Of a stretch of 64,000 bases of DNA, positions 1-11,754 are shown in pieces; positions within the stretch are counted from its first letter, which is position 1, and every line of letters begins with the position of its first letter. This DNA comes from Zea mays (Eukaryota; Streptophyta; Magnoliopsida; Poales; Poaceae): contig NC_050102.1 of NCBI RefSeq assembly GCF_902167145.1, positions 7,998,850-8,062,849 on the forward strand. The letters are read 5' to 3'. Both the position numbers and the translations under genes were made by a program. The notes beneath the pieces were generated by a model, which worked only from the letters and a program-made list of their open reading frames with translations, ran no database searches and was not told the origin of the DNA.

Positions 1-2
1 AA

Positions 3-1139
3 GCACAAGATCAACCATCATCTTCCATGCAAGCATCTCCACCAACTCTAGATGAGGAACATGCCCCAAGAGCATGGTATGAACTCCTAAGTGATTTTCT
101 TATCACTAATGGCTTCAAAGTCAGAAAAGCCGATCCTGCTCTCTTTACTAAAATTGTTGCAAAAGGTTTGTTCGTATGCCAAATTTATGTTGATGATATT
201 ATATTTGGGTCTACTAACAAATCAACTTGTGAAGAGTTTAGTAGGATCATGATACAGAAATTCGAGATGTCTATGATGGGGGAGTTGAAGTATTTTCTTG
301 GATTTCAAATCAAGCAACTCCAAGATGGCACCTTCGTCAACCAAACAAAGTACATTCAAGACATACTTAAAAACGTTGGAATGAAAGATGGAAAACCCAT
401 CAAGACACCCATGGGAACCAATGGGCATCTCGACCTCGACACGGGAGGTAAATCCGTAGATCAAAAGGTATATCGGTCGATGATAGGATCTTTACTCTAC
501 TTATGTGCATCTCGACCGGATATTATGCTTTCCGTATGCATGTGTGCAAGGTTCTAGGCAGATCCTAAGGAAGTTCACCTTAGTGCCGTGAAAAGAATCA
601 TGAGATATTTAGTTTACACTCCTAAGTTTGGGCTTTGGTACCCCAAGGGATCCACTTTTGATTTAATAGGTTATTCCGATGCCGATTGGGCAGGGTGTAA
701 AATTGATAGGAAGAGCACATCAGGGACTTGTCAGTTTTTGGGGAGATCCCTGGTGTCATGGGCTTCAAAGAAACAAAACTCAGTAGCTCTTTCCACCGCC
801 GAAGCCGAGTACATTGCCACAGGCCATTGTTGCGCGCAATTACTTTGGATGAGGCAAACCCTTAGGGGCTATGGCTACAAATTGAGCAAAGTCCCTCTCC
901 TATGTGACAATGAGAGTGCAATCCGCATGGCGGATAATCCCGTTGAACACAGTCGCACTAAGCACCTAGACATTCAGTATCACTTTCTGAGAGATCACCA
1001 GCAAAAGGGGGATATCAAAATAGCTTATGTTAACACCAAGAATCAATTAGCTTATATCTTTACCAAGTCATTAGATGAGAAAACTTTTAGCAAACTTAGG
1101 AATGAGCTAAATATTCTTGATTCTCGGAACTTTGATTGA
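3..1139 (+). pseudogene. copia pol fragment (RT C-terminal half and RNase H), broken
   Basis: One frame encodes the end of the integrase-RT spacer, then RT from the APRAWYE motif, the YVDD catalytic box at 186-197, and RNase H (SDADWAGCKIDRKSTSG, then the STAEAEY motif), ending in LDSRNFD. Compared with the intact pol at 7758-10964, about 0.66 kb is missing: the spacer joins directly to APRAWYE near position 60, removing the fingers and the first half of the RT palm. A TAG stop at 555-557 also interrupts the frame inside ARF-ADPKE; downstream sequence stays in the same frame. It cannot make a working RT. The start is outside the window. Confidence 0.9.
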
Positions 1140-1971
1140 AATATTGCACACATAGCTATTTTATATACCTTTGATCATATCTCTTTTATTTGGTACACAT
1201 ACATATTTATTATTCTTGTGCTAAGACTACGACTAATGTGTTTCCAAGTGTATTTCTATACTAAGTCGTAGATTGAAAGGGAAATGGAGTCTTCGGCAAA
1301 AACAAAGGCTTCCACTCCACAACTCTGACGGTATCATGCATGCTTTGCCGTTGTTCCTCCACACTCTCAATTGGTATAATCTTTCACTCTTATTTACTTG
1401 TACCAATGGAGAGAAAGTATTCAAGGGCTCTCAAGTTCTCTGTTTTTGGCGATTATTGCCAAAGGGGAGAAGGTATCAAGCCCAGAGCAAAAGGACCGCA
1501 CCACCACTACTTCAAAAAATTTTGGAATGAAGTTTTATTTGGTAATTTTCAATTGGTATCTTTAAAAGTCAATTTTAAAAATTAATATATATCTCAAAAC
1601 CCTCTTGAAAGCTAAGAGGAGAATGTCATTCAGTGGGAGTTTTGTTTAGTCAAAGGAAAAGCATTTGAAACAGGGGGAGAAATTTCAAATCTTGAAAATG
1701 CTTCTTGCAATCTTATTCATGTACCTTTGACTATTTGCAAAAAAGACTTTGAAAAGATTTTCCAAAAGGATTTGCAAAAACAAAACAAGTGGTGCAAATG
1801 TGGTCCAAAATGTTTAGTAAAAGAAAAGGCAATCCACTCATATCTACTGAGATTTTCAATTGGTTTAACTCCAAATAACCTATTCACATTCCAAAATGCA
1901 AACTAGTTACATTTCTGCACTTTGTATTTGCTTTGGTTTGTGTTGGCATCAATCACCAAAAAGGGGGAGAT
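1140..1971 (+). other. Sirevirus-1 3' non-coding region with repeated polypurine tracts
   Basis: No coding capacity is seen. Purine tracts with an AGGGG(G)AGA core occur near 1464, 1672 and 1959-1970; the last abuts the LTR and is the likely plus-strand primer. Several tracts before the 3' LTR is a known Sirevirus trait. Confidence 0.7.
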
Positions 1972-2159
1972 TGAAAGGGAAATAGGGTTAACCTTTTCCT
2001 ATAATTAATTTTGGTGGATGATAGTCAACACAAACACATGGACTAACTAGTTTGTCTAGAATTTATGTATTACAGGTGCATAAGGTTCAACACAAACCAA
2101 TAAAAGATTCAAGTTAGGGACTCAATTTGAAACAGAGCAAAGAACTTGAGTGTGCTGAA

Positions 2160-2560
2160 AATTGGTGCACCAGACTGTCCGGTGTGCCACCGGACAGTGT
2201 CCGATGCACCAGGGTCGTACACTCCAAAGCAGCCACTCTCATGAATTCAACGACGTCCTCCGCTATAATTCACCGGACTGTCTGGTGTGCCACCGGACTG
2301 TCCGGTGAGCCAGCGGAGCAACGACTATCCAGCGCCAACGGTCGACTCTGACAGGAGCTACAGTGAGCAACAGTACCGCGCAGAAGTCAGAGCAGTGAAG
2401 TCAGAGGGGCACCGGACTGTCCGGTGCCGCAAGAGGACGAAGCCTCAACGGTCGACTCGGCTCCGAACCCTAACGGTTGGGTGCTGTGGCGGCGCACCGG
2501 ACACTGAACAGTGTCGTTCGGTGGCGCACCAGACTGTCTGGTGCGTCCTTCGGCAGTAGC
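2160..2560 (+). repeat. Cluster of CACCGGACTGTCCGGTG palindromes in LTR
   Basis: Exact 17-mers occur at 2291-2307 and 2410-2426, with degenerate copies around 2167, 2190, 2272 and 2530 (for example CACCAGACTGTCTGGTG). They lie upstream of the TATA box, in the U3 promoter part. Such palindromes are known in grass Sirevirus LTRs; a protein-binding role is an inference. Confidence 0.8.
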
Positions 2561-2591
2561 CTCCCCAACGGCTATGGAAGTGGTTGGGGGC

Positions 2592-2599
2592 TATAAATA
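2592..2599 (+). promoter_or_regulatory. LTR TATA box
   Basis: TATAAATA within GGGGGCTATAAATACCCCG, downstream of the palindrome cluster, at the place where U3 should end. Confidence 0.6.
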
Positions 2600-3169
2600 C
2601 CCCGAACCACCTCATTCATAACCATCCAAGTTTTCTGAAGAATACATTCAATACAAGAGCTCTAGCATCCACTCCAAGACACAATACAAAAGATCAAATC
2701 CTCTCCGAGTCCCAAATTCATTCCAAACACTTAGTGGCTTGTGAGAGAGAGATATTTGTGTTCATTTGCGCTCTTGTCGCTTGGATTGCCTTTCTTCTTT
2801 TCCCATTATTATTCTCAAGTGCTTTGTAAGCAAGGCAAGAGACACCAAGTGTGTAGTGGTCCTTGCGGGGTCTTAGTGACCCGTGAGATTAAGGAAGAAT
2901 GCTCACTCGGTCTAACTGACCGTTTGAGAGAGGGAAAGGGTTAAAATAGACCCGGTCTTTGTGACCTTCTCAACGGGGACTAGGTTCTTTGGAACCGAAC
3001 CTCGGTAAAACAAATCACCGTGTTCATTCGCTTGACTCTCATTTGATTTGTTTTCCCCCTCTCTCTCGGACTCAATTTTAGATCTAACGCTAACCCCGAC
3101 TTGTAGTGTGTGTTTAAAGTTGTAAATTTCAGATTACGCCTATTCACCCCCCCCTCTAGGCGACTTTCA

Positions 3170-4091
3170 GAGCCGACTATGGAGACTCTATCGACTGAAG
3201 ACCAGCAGGAATTCGAGGAACAAAAAGGACAACTTATCAATGAGGCCCAGGCCAAATTTTTTGCTAACTTCAAGGTGGACAGGAATCACAAGGTCGTCTG
3301 ACAACGGACGACTGATCTGGCTTCACTCTGACCTACTATAGCTACCTTCAAGGTAAGTGAAACAAACAATATTTAAGCTCTTAGATCTTACATAAATGAT
3401 CAACGAGAACATTTGCAACAAATAATAGGGGGTATGCAAGATGATTGCAAGAGGCTAGCATGTGCATTCGATAAATCAGTTGTTGCTAATTTTCCATCGC
3501 TAGAGATTGAAACTAAGGAGAATACACATGATTCATCAGCGACAAATTGGCACAACCAATCTCAACCACTTTACGTGATGTCGATGAACACATCTCCCGA
3601 ACAACCACACCCTACACAGATTGGGGGTAAATCCACCAATCTACACATGAGCACGGACTGTCCGAACTAGCGGTGGTCGACCCATTTTCCAAACCGAACC
3701 ACTGAAATCCGCACCAGGGTCGTCATATTCCATGCAAACCCTAACAGACGCATACAAACCATCCACCTACATGATCGAACAGTTTGAGTACACGGCCGGA
3801 CAGTCCGCTCGTTATGCCGGACAGTCCGACGCAGAATATGTAGAATGTGATGTTAATTTTCATCACCCATCCCTACATCCATCCAGCCAAGCTTCCCCTT
3901 ACTCCCTATGGCTCCTCAATATCATAACATCACCCCACATATGCATGGGGCGAGAACTTTTCGACCACCTAGGAGGTCGGAAAAGGATGACCAACCATAT
4001 GACCCGCTTAGGGCAAGCATTAATGCCCCACAGAACCCAAACCCATGGGCAAGAAGGCAACATAATACACAAACACCCACACCATTGATGG
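3170..4091 (+). pseudogene. Decayed Ty3-gypsy gag, first part
   Basis: From about 3179 a frame reads METLSTEDQQEFEEQKGQLI, typical of the gag start of grass gypsy elements. Later pieces (MQDDCKRLACAFDKSVVANF; PLYVMSMN) continue it with many stops and frame changes. The region ends at GATGG (4087-4091), the TSD of the complete Sirevirus, and resumes at 13015. Stretches at 3640-3830 with CGGACAGTCCG motifs are not recognisable as gag. The lineage (Tat-like) is a guess from the gag wording. Confidence 0.7.
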
Positions 4092-4324
4092 TGAAAGGGA
4101 AATGTGCCCTTGGGCCATTTCTAAGTATTTTGGTGATTGAGTGCCAACACAAGTACTTTTGTGTTGATCTATGCAATGTGGTGGACAAAGTGCAAATCAT
4201 GTCAAAAGGTATGTTTCTAGACTTAGTACATTGTTTTATGGACTAATGTATTGTGTCTAAGTGTTGGAAACAGGAAAGATTGAATTGGAAATGAGATGGC
4301 TCTGTTCAGCCAAAGTCAGCTCGG

Positions 4325-4645
4325 TCTGGGTGCACCGGACAGTGTCCGGTGTGCCAGGCTGGCTCAGGTGAACTTGCCTTTCTCGGGAATAAATTAACGG
4401 CGCACGGCTATAAATCAACGGACTGTCCGGTGTGCACCGGACTGTCCGGTGAGCCAACGGTCGACCGAGCCAACGGTCGGCCGCGTGATCTGCGCGGGAC
4501 ACGTGGCCGAGCCAACGGCTAGGAGGAGGCACCGGACTGTCCGGTGCGCCAACGGCTCTCTAACCCCAACGGTAGGCTTCGCCAAATAAGGAAGGATATC
4601 CGCACCGGACAGTGTCCGGTGGTGCACCGGACTGTCCGGTGCGCC
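4325..4645 (+). repeat. Phased palindrome array in 5' LTR U3
   Basis: The exact palindrome CACCGGACTGTCCGGTG occurs at 4435, 4530 and 4625, spaced exactly 95 bp apart. Longer-spaced versions CACCGGACAGTGTCCGGTG occur near 4332 and 4604. Both types are perfect or near-perfect inverted repeats rich in CpG. Confidence 0.9.
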
Positions 4646-4709
4646 AGGCGACAGAAGGCAAGATCAGTCTTCCTGGAATGCTCTCAACAGCTCCTAGCTG
4701 CCTTGGGGA

Positions 4710-4717
4710 TATAAAAG
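4710..4717 (+). promoter_or_regulatory. TATA box of Sirevirus-2 5' LTR
   Basis: TATAAAAG in GGGGATATAAAAGGGACC, about 70 bp after the last palindrome. The same site is at 12413-12420 in the 3' LTR. Confidence 0.7.
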
Positions 4718-5314
4718 GGACCCCTAGGCGCATGGAGGAGGATATCAAGCATACTCAAAGCATTCCTAAGCACCAAGACTTTGATTCCACGCATTTGTTT
4801 CTTCGTGATAGCATCTAGAGCTCTTGTTGAGTTGTGAACTCGTCGGGTTGTGTTGCGAGCTCTTGTTGTGGCTTGTGTGCGTGTTGACATTCTGATTTCG
4901 TGTCTTGTGTGCATTGCTCATCCCTCCCTTACTCCGTGCTTCTTTGTGAACTTCAAGTGTAAGGGCGAGAGGCTCCAAGTTGTGGAGATTCCTCGCGAAC
5001 GGGATTAAGAAAAGCAAAGCAAAACACCGTGGTATTCAAGTGGGTCTTTGGACCGCTTGAGAGGGGTTGATTGCAACCCTCGTCCATTGGGATGCCACAA
5101 CGTGGAGTAGGCAAGCGTTGGTCTTGGCCGAACCACAAGATAACCACCGTGCCATCTCTGTGATTGATATCTTTGTGGTTATTGTGTTTTTGTTGAGACT
5201 CCTCTCTATCCACTTGGCGATTATTGTGCTAACACTTAACCAAGTTTTTGTGGCTTAAGTTTCAAGTTTTACAGGATCACCTATTCACCCCCCCCCCCTC
5301 TAGGTGCTCTCAAT

Positions 5315-5326
5315 TGGTATCGGAGC
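5315..5326 (+). promoter_or_regulatory. Primer-binding site (initiator Met tRNA)
   Basis: TGGTATCGGAGC two bases after the 5' LTR. It differs at one position from TGGTATCAGAGC, the complement of the 3' end of plant initiator methionine tRNA. Confidence 0.85.
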
Positions 5327-5362
5327 CGTTCTCTTCAAGAAAGGGACTAACCGCCCGAAGAG

Positions 5363-7750
5363 ATGGATCCTAAGGGCAAGGGGATTGTGATCAATGACAA
5401 GGAGAAGGAGTCATTCGTCAACGAGCCCAAGGATGACAAGCCTACCGACTCAGGCTCGGGCCACAAACGCAAATATGGGAAGAAGAAGAAGACAAGGCGC
5501 ATCAAGGAGATCGTCTACTACGACGACAGCGACGAGTCCACTTCTTCCCAAAAGGACAACGATGACAACGACTACGAGAGAAGGAAACCGGTTAATTCGA
5601 ACTTTTCTTTTGACTACTCTCGTATTCCGCAAAGTACAAATGCTCATTTGCTCTCCATTCCACTTGGCAAACCTCCTCACTTTGATGGAGAGGACTACGG
5701 ATTTTGGAGCCACAAAATGCGTAGTCACCTGTTCTCTCTCCATCCGAGCATATGGGAGATTGTGGAAAGTGGAATGAAATTTGATAGCTCGGATAGTCCT
5801 ATGTTTATCAATGAGCAGATTCATAGAAACGCACAAGCCACTACTGTGTTGTTAGCCTCTTTGTGCAGGGACGAGTATCATAAGGTGAGCGGCTTGGACA
5901 ATGCCAAGCAGATCTGGGACACCCTCAGGATCTCACATGAGGGGAACGACGTCACCTTACTTACCAAAATGGAGTTGGTGGAGAGCGAGCTTGGAAGATT
6001 CGCGATGATAAGGGGCGAGGAGCCAACCCAAACATACAACCGGCTCAAGACCCTTATCAACAAAATAAGGAGCTACGGAAGCACGCGATGGACGGACCAC
6101 GACGTCGTCCGCCTAATGCTAAGGTCCTTTACTATACTTGATCCACATTTGGTGAACAATATTCGTGAAAATCCTAGGTACACCAAGATGTCGCCCGAAG
6201 AAGTCCTTGGAAAATTCATAAGCGGGCGAATGATGATCAAGGACGCGAGGTACGTGGACGACGCGTTGAACGGTCCAATCCATGAGCCTCAACCCATTGC
6301 TCTCAAGGCAACGAGGAGCAAGGAGGCGCTACCTAGCAAGGTGGCGCAAGTTGAGGCGGCCGGGCTCAATGATGAAGAGATGGCCCTCATCATCAAGCGC
6401 TTCAAGACGGCGCTAAAGGGTCGCAAGGGACAGCCAAGAAAGACCAAGACAAAGGGGAAGCGCTCATGCTTCAAATGTGGTAAGATTGGTCATTTTATTG
6501 CTAACTGTCCCGATAATGATAGTGACCAGGAACAAGGGGGAAAGATGGAGAAGAAGAAGGCATACAAGAAGGCTAAGGGCGAGGCACACCTTGGCAAGGA
6601 GTGGGACTCGGATTGTTTGTCATCCGACTCCGAAAATGAAGGACTCGCCGCCACTGCCTTCAACAAGTCATCCCTCTTCCCCAACGAGCGTCACACATGC
6701 CTCATAGCAAAGGAGAAGGTATGTACTCGAGACAGTACTACTTATGATTCTTCTAGTGATGATGAGTCTAGTGATGAAGAAATAGATTACTCTAGTTTAT
6801 TCAAGGGATTGGATAGAACTAAAATATATAAGATTAATGAATTGATTGATGCCTTGAATGAAAAGGATAGACTTTTTGAAAAACAAGAGGATCTTTTATA
6901 TGAAGAGCATGATAAATTTGTTAGTGCACAAAATTCACTTGCTCTAGAAGTTAAAAGGAATGAAATGCTTTCTAGTGAAGTGTCTACATGTCATGACTCT
7001 ATCTCTAGTTTAAAGAGATTTAACAATGATTTAAATGCTAAACTAGAAGTAGCAAATAAATCTAACTCTTGTGTAGAACATGTTATGATTTGCACTAGGT
7101 GTAAAGATTTTGACATTGATGCTTGTAGTGAACACCTAGTTTGCATTTCTAAATTAAATGATGAAGTGGCTAGTCTTAATGCCCAACTTAAGACTAGCAA
7201 GAGTGAATTTGACAAGCTAAAATTTGCAAGGGATGCCTACACGATTGGTAGACACCCCTCAATTAAGGATGGACTTGGCTTCAAGAGGGAAGCCAAGAAC
7301 TTGATAAGCCATAAGGCTCCCATCTCCGCCAAGGAGAAAGGGAAGGCCCCTATGGCTAGTTGTGCTAAAAAGAACCATGCTTTTATATACCATGATAGGA
7401 GACAATCTAGAAATACTTATAGGAGTTGTAATGCTTATGATGCTTTTGATTCTCATGTCATGGTTGCTTCTAGTTCTTCCTATATACATGGTAGAAATAT
7501 GTCTAGGAGAAATGTTATTCATCATGTGCCTAGAAAGAATATTGTTCATACTCCTAGGAAAGTAATGAATGAACCTTCTACAATTTATTATACTTGCAAT
7601 GCTTCCTTTGCTATTTGTAGAAAGGATAAGAGGGTAAGGAAGTTAGGGGCCAAATGTAAGGGAGACAAGACTTGCATTTGGGTCCCTAAGACAATTGTGA
7701 CTAACCTTGTAGGACCCAACAAGAGTTGGGTACCTAAGACCCAAGCCTAA
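5363..7750 (+). CDS. gag: Sirevirus Gag polyprotein (795 aa)
   Basis: It encodes the structural Gag that forms the particle packaging element RNA. The ATG at 5363 is the first after the primer site. A charged N-terminus (Lys/Asp-rich, residues 1-75) precedes the copia Gag core ([20 protein letters not shown], about 99-118; [15 protein letters not shown] near 285). A CCHC zinc knuckle, [14 protein letters not shown], lies near 370-383. The long C-terminus has acidic serine patches and a probable coiled coil (about 490-620), a Sirevirus trait. It ends in TAA at 7748. No internal stop is seen. Pol follows in another frame with a 38-nt overlap of open frames. Confidence 0.93.
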   Translation: MDPKGKGIVINDKEKESFVNEPKDDKPTDSGSGHKRKYGKKKKTRRIKEIVYYDDSDESTSSQKDNDDNDYERRKPVNSNFSFDYSRIPQSTNAHLLSIPLGKPPHFDGEDYGFWSHKMRSHLFSLHPSIWEIVESGMKFDSSDSPMFINEQIHRNAQATTVLLASLCRDEYHKVSGLDNAKQIWDTLRISHEGNDVTLLTKMELVESELGRFAMIRGEEPTQTYNRLKTLINKIRSYGSTRWTDHDVVRLMLRSFTILDPHLVNNIRENPRYTKMSPEEVLGKFISGRMMIKDARYVDDALNGPIHEPQPIALKATRSKEALPSKVAQVEAAGLNDEEMALIIKRFKTALKGRKGQPRKTKTKGKRSCFKCGKIGHFIANCPDNDSDQEQGGKMEKKKAYKKAKGEAHLGKEWDSDCLSSDSENEGLAATAFNKSSLFPNERHTCLIAKEKVCTRDSTTYDSSSDDESSDEEIDYSSLFKGLDRTKIYKINELIDALNEKDRLFEKQEDLLYEEHDKFVSAQNSLALEVKRNEMLSSEVSTCHDSISSLKRFNNDLNAKLEVANKSNSCVEHVMICTRCKDFDIDACSEHLVCISKLNDEVASLNAQLKTSKSEFDKLKFARDAYTIGRHPSIKDGLGFKREAKNLISHKAPISAKEKGKAPMASCAKKNHAFIYHDRRQSRNTYRSCNAYDAFDSHVMVASSSSYIHGRNMSRRNVIHHVPRKNIVHTPRKVMNEPSTIYYTCNASFAICRKDKRVRKLGAKCKGDKTCIWVPKTIVTNLVGPNKSWVPKTQA

Positions 7751-7757
7751 ATTTGCC

Positions 7758-10700
7758 TTGCAGGTTTATGCATCCGGGGGTACATGCTGGATTATCGACA
7801 GCGGATGCACAAACCACATGTCGGGGGAAAAGAGGATGTTCTCTTCCTACGTCAAGAACAAGGATCCCCAAGATTCAATAATATTCGGTGATGGGAACCA
7901 AGGCAAGGTAAAAGGGTTAGGTAAAATTGCTATTTCATCCGAGCACTCTATTTCTAATGTGTTTTTAGTTGAGTCGCTTGGATATAATTTGTTATCTGTT
8001 AGTCAATTATGCAATATGGGATATAATTGTCTATTCACAAATGTAGATGTGTTTGTCTTTAGAAGGTGTGATGGTTCACTAGCTTTTAAGGGTGTACTAG
8101 ACGGCAAACTTTATTTGGTTGATTTTGCAAAAGAAGAGGCCGGTCTAGATACATGCTTAATTGCTAAGACTTGCATGGGCTGGCTGTGGCATCGCCGCTT
8201 AGCACATGTGGGGATGAAGAACCTTCACAAACTTCTAAAGGGAGAACACGTGATAGGTCTAACTAACGTACATTTCGAAAAAGATAGACCTTGTGCAGCT
8301 TGTCAAGCAGGGAAACAGGTGGGAGGCTCTCATCACACCAAAAATGTGATGACCACATCAAGACCCTTGGAGATGCTTCATATGGACCTCTTCGGACCCG
8401 TCGCCTATCTAAGTATAGGAGGAAGTAAGTATGGTCTTGTTATAGTTGATGATTTTTCTCGCTTCACTTGGGTATTCTTTGTGCAGGATAAATCTGAAAC
8501 CCAGGGGACCCTCAAGCGCTTCCTCAGGAGAGCTCAAAATGAGTTTGAGCTCAAGGTGAAGAAGATAAGGAGCGACAACGGGTCCGAGTTCAAGAACCTT
8601 CAAGTGGAGGAGTTCCTTGAGGAGGAAGGGATCAAGCACGAGTTCTCCGCTCGCTACACACCACAACAAAATGGTGTGGTAGAGAGGAAGAACAGGACGC
8701 TCATCAATATGGCGAGGACTATGCTTGGAGAGTTCAAGACCCCCGAGCGCTTTTGGTCGGAAGCCGTGAACACGGCTTGCCACGCCATCAACCGGGTCTA
8801 CCTTCACCGCCTCCTCAAGAAGACTTCGTATGAGCTGCTAACTGGTAACAAACCCAATGTGTCTTATTTTCGTGTATTTGGGAGCAAGTGTTATATTCTT
8901 GTGAAGAAAGTTAGAACTTCTAAATTTGCTCCCAAGGCTGTAGAAGGGTTTTTATTAGGTTATGACTCAAATACAAAGGCGTATAGGGTCTTCAACAAAT
9001 CATCGGGTTTGGTTGAAGTCTCTAGCGACGTTGTATTTGATGAGACTAATGGCTCTCCAAGAGAGCAAGTTGTTGATCTTGATGATGTAGATGAAGAAGA
9101 CGTTCCAACGGCTGCTATGCGCACCATGGCGATTGGCGATGTGCGACCACAGGAACATTTGGAGCAAGATCAACCTTCTTCCTCAACAATGGTGCATCCC
9201 CCAACCCAAGATGACAAACAGGTACCTCAAGTGGAGGCGCATGATCAAGGGGGAGCACAGGATGTTCAAGTTGAAGAGGAAGAAGCACCTCAGGCACCTC
9301 CAACCCAAGTTCGAGCGACGATTCAAAGGAATCATCCCGTCGACCAAATTTTGGGTGATATTAGCAAGGGAGTAACTACTCGCTCTAGATTGGTGAATTT
9401 TTGTGAGCATTACTCCTTTGTCTCTTCTATTGAGCCTTTCAGGGTAGAAGAGGCCTTGCTAGATCCGGACTGGGTGTTGGCCATGCTGGAAGAGCTCAAC
9501 AACTTCAAGCACAATGAAGTTTGGACACTGGTGCCTCGTCCCAAGCAAAACGTTGTAGGAACCAAGTGGGTGTTCCGCAACAAACAGGACGAGCACGGGG
9601 TGGTGACGAGGAACAAGGCTCGACTTGTGGCAAAAGGTTATGCCCAAGTCGCAGGTTTGGACTTTGAGGAGACCTTTGCTCCTGTGGCTAGGCTAGAATC
9701 AATTCGTATTTTGCTAGCATATGCCGCTCACCATTCTTTCAGGTTGTACCAAATGGATGTGAAGAGCGCTTTCCTCAACGGGCCGATCAAGGAGGAGGTG
9801 TACGTGGAGCAACCTCCTGGCTTCGAGGATGAACGGTACCCCGACCACGTGTGTAAGCTCTCTAAGGCGCTCTATGGACTTAAGCAAGCCCCAAGAGCAT
9901 GGTATGAATGCCTTAGAGACTTTTTAATTGCTAATGCTTTCAAGGTTGGGAAAGCCGATCCAACTCTTTTCACTAAGACTTGCGATGGTGATCTTTTTGT
10001 GTGCCAAATTTATGTCGATGACATAATCTTTGGTTCTACTAATCAAAAGTCTTGTGAAGAGTTTAGCAGGGTGATGACGCAGAAATTCGAGATGTCGATG
10101 ATGGGCGAGTTGAACTACTTCCTTGGGTTCCAAGTGAAGCAACTCAAGGATGGCACCTTCATCTCTCAAACAAAGTACACGCAAGACTTGCTAAAGCGGT
10201 TTGGGATGAAGGACGCCAAGCCCGCAAAGACGCCGATGGGAACCGATGGACACACTGACCTCAACAAAGGAGGTAAGTCTGTTGATCAAAAAGCATACCG
10301 GTCAATGATAGGGTCTTTACTTTATTTATGTGCTAGTCGACCGGATATTATGCTTAGCGTATGCATGTGTGCTAGATTTCAATCCGATTCAAGGGAATGT
10401 CACTTGGTGGCCGTAAAGCGAATTCTTAGATATTTAGTCGCTACGCCTTGCTTCGGAATCTGGTATCCAAAGGGGTCTAACTTTGACTTGATTGGATATT
10501 CAGATTCCGACTATGCTGGATGTAAGGTCGATAGGAAGAGTACATCGGGGACGTGCCAATTCTTAGGAAGGTCCCTGGTGTCATGGAATTCTAAGAAACA
10601 AACTTCCGTTGCCCTATCCACCGCTGAGGCCGAGTACGTTGCCGCAGGACAATGTTGCGCGCAACTACTTTGGATGAGGCAAACCCTCCGGGACTTTGGC

Positions 10701-10964
10701 TACAATCTGAGCAAAGTCCCACTCCTATGTGATAATGAGAGTGCTATCCGAATAGCGGAAAATCCTGTTGAGCACAACCGCACAAAGCACATAGACATCC
10801 GGCATCACTTTTTGAGAGACCACCAGCAAAAGGGAGATATCGAAGTGTTTCATGTTAGCACCGAGAACCAGCTAGCCGATATCTTTACCAAGCCTTTAGA
10901 TGAGAAGACCTTTTGCAGGTTGCGTAGTGAGCTAAATGTCTTAGATTCGCGGAACTTGGATTGA
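7758..10964 (+). CDS. pol: Sirevirus Pol polyprotein (AP, IN, RT, RNase H)
   Basis: This is an enzymatic polyprotein of about 1068 residues. In order it has aspartic protease ([13 protein letters not shown], near residues 12-24), the HHCC integrase zinc domain (HRRLAHVG ... CAACQAG), the integrase core (MDLFGP, SDNGSEF, then [13 protein letters not shown] with the Glu), RT (YVDD at 10011-10022) and RNase H ([16 protein letters not shown]). There is no ATG at the start. The frame is open from 7713, just after a TAG, and overlaps the end of gag in a different frame (+1), so expression needs frameshifting, splicing or reinitiation, or the shift is a lesion. No stop occurs inside. Confidence 0.93.
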   Translation: MQVYASGGTCWIIDSGCTNHMSGEKRMFSSYVKNKDPQDSIIFGDGNQGKVKGLGKIAISSEHSISNVFLVESLGYNLLSVSQLCNMGYNCLFTNVDVFVFRRCDGSLAFKGVLDGKLYLVDFAKEEAGLDTCLIAKTCMGWLWHRRLAHVGMKNLHKLLKGEHVIGLTNVHFEKDRPCAACQAGKQVGGSHHTKNVMTTSRPLEMLHMDLFGPVAYLSIGGSKYGLVIVDDFSRFTWVFFVQDKSETQGTLKRFLRRAQNEFELKVKKIRSDNGSEFKNLQVEEFLEEEGIKHEFSARYTPQQNGVVERKNRTLINMARTMLGEFKTPERFWSEAVNTACHAINRVYLHRLLKKTSYELLTGNKPNVSYFRVFGSKCYILVKKVRTSKFAPKAVEGFLLGYDSNTKAYRVFNKSSGLVEVSSDVVFDETNGSPREQVVDLDDVDEEDVPTAAMRTMAIGDVRPQEHLEQDQPSSSTMVHPPTQDDKQVPQVEAHDQGGAQDVQVEEEEAPQAPPTQVRATIQRNHPVDQILGDISKGVTTRSRLVNFCEHYSFVSSIEPFRVEEALLDPDWVLAMLEELNNFKHNEVWTLVPRPKQNVVGTKWVFRNKQDEHGVVTRNKARLVAKGYAQVAGLDFEETFAPVARLESIRILLAYAAHHSFRLYQMDVKSAFLNGPIKEEVYVEQPPGFEDERYPDHVCKLSKALYGLKQAPRAWYECLRDFLIANAFKVGKADPTLFTKTCDGDLFVCQIYVDDIIFGSTNQKSCEEFSRVMTQKFEMSMMGELNYFLGFQVKQLKDGTFISQTKYTQDLLKRFGMKDAKPAKTPMGTDGHTDLNKGGKSVDQKAYRSMIGSLLYLCASRPDIMLSVCMCARFQSDSRECHLVAVKRILRYLVATPCFGIWYPKGSNFDLIGYSDSDYAGCKVDRKSTSGTCQFLGRSLVSWNSKKQTSVALSTAEAEYVAAGQCCAQLLWMRQTLRDFGYNLSKVPLLCDNESAIRIAENPVEHNRTKHIDIRHHFLRDHQQKGDIEVFHVSTENQLADIFTKPLDEKTFCRLRSELNVLDSRNLD

Positions 10965-11754
10965 TTTATAGCATACATGTGTTTATGCCCTTGATCATGT
11001 TCCTTATGCATTTTGTTGTTTACTTATGGTGCTCAAGTTGTACAAGCACTCCCCGGACCTCACAAGTCCTTTGCAAGTGATGCACAAATTTAGGGGGAGA
11101 CGTGCTACATCTTGACCCTCTGAGACTAACCGTGTGCTTGAGTCTGCTTATCTTAGTCTCAAAGGTGGTTTGAAAGGGAAAAGGTGGACTTGGACCATGC
11201 AAGACTTCCACTGCACTCCGATGAAAGAGTAACTTCTTCCAAGTTCATCTTAGTACTCTTATTGCCTTTTTACTCCTAGTTGAAGTTTTTGGTGAGGCAA
11301 TGGGGTTAAAGGGCCAAGATTGATCCCGTTTTGGTGCTTGATGCCAAAGGGGGAGAAAATAAGGCTAAAGCAATAAATGGATCAGCTACCACTTGAGAAA
11401 TTTTGAAAATAGTAGAATAGAGCTTTTTGATTTGTCAAAACTCTCTTGTTGTCTCTTTTGTCAAAAGTTGGTCTCTTGTGGGCAGAAGGCTTAATTATGG
11501 GAAAAAGGGGGAGTTTTTTTGAAATCCTTGATCAATTCCTCTTGGAACAACTCTTGTTATGTCTCAACAAGTGTTTTTGACTTAGAGATAGGAATTTGAG
11601 GTTGATTTGCAAAAACAAACCAAGTGGTGGCAAAGAGTGATCCATATATGCCAAATATGAATCAAAACTATACTAAGTTTTCATTTGCATTGATATTGCA
11701 CCTGTTCTAGTTGCTTTATGTTGTGTTGGCATAAATAACCAAAAAGGGGGAGAT
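10965..11754 (+). other. Sirevirus-2 3' non-coding region with four purine tracts
   Basis: No gene is seen. AGGGGGAG tracts occur near 11092, 11347, 11504 and 11742-11751; the last directly precedes the 3' LTR and is the probable primer for plus-strand synthesis. The repeats of the tract are typical of Sireviruses. Confidence 0.8.

Larger units (their letters stand above)
1..3169 (+). mobile_element. Sirevirus-like Ty1-copia retrotransposon, 3' part (Sirevirus-1)
   Basis: The window opens inside the pol gene of a Ty1-copia element. RT and RNase H coding sequence is followed by a long 3' non-coding stretch with several purine tracts and then a complete LTR ending at 3169. Organisation and protein match the full element at 4092-13009, so it belongs to the same Opie/Ji-like Sirevirus group, but the LTR is clearly diverged and is probably another family. 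The 5' half and left TSD are outside the window. The element lies just upstream of a decayed gypsy gag, into which it probably inserted. Confidence 0.9.
1972..3169 (+). repeat. LTR of Sirevirus-1
   Basis: It starts TGAAAGGGAAATAGGG right after the purine tract AAAAGGGGGAGAT and ends ...CTTTCA before decayed gypsy sequence. It is about 1198 bp. The end TATTCACCCCCCCCTCTAGG is shared with the LTRs of the complete Sirevirus, while the interior differs strongly. The left LTR is outside the window, so no age can be read. Confidence 0.85.
4092..5312 (+). repeat. 5' LTR of Sirevirus-2
   Basis: Begins TGAAAGGGAAATGTGCCC and ends GGTGCTCTCA after a run of C residues. It carries U3 palindromes and a TATA box. 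It is 34 bp shorter than its partner at 11755-13009, mainly because that copy has extra palindrome units near 12000 and 12225, while the C run near the end is shorter there. Confidence 0.95.

Noticed and set aside
4435..4641. CRISPR-like array of palindromes with regular spacing
   Set aside because: Spacers are not unique DNA of equal type, there are no cas genes, and the site is inside a plant LTR promoter.
7758..7760. TTG as a start codon for pol
   Set aside because: Non-ATG starts of this kind are bacterial. In a plant element pol is more likely reached by fusion with Gag, and the frame is open from 7713.
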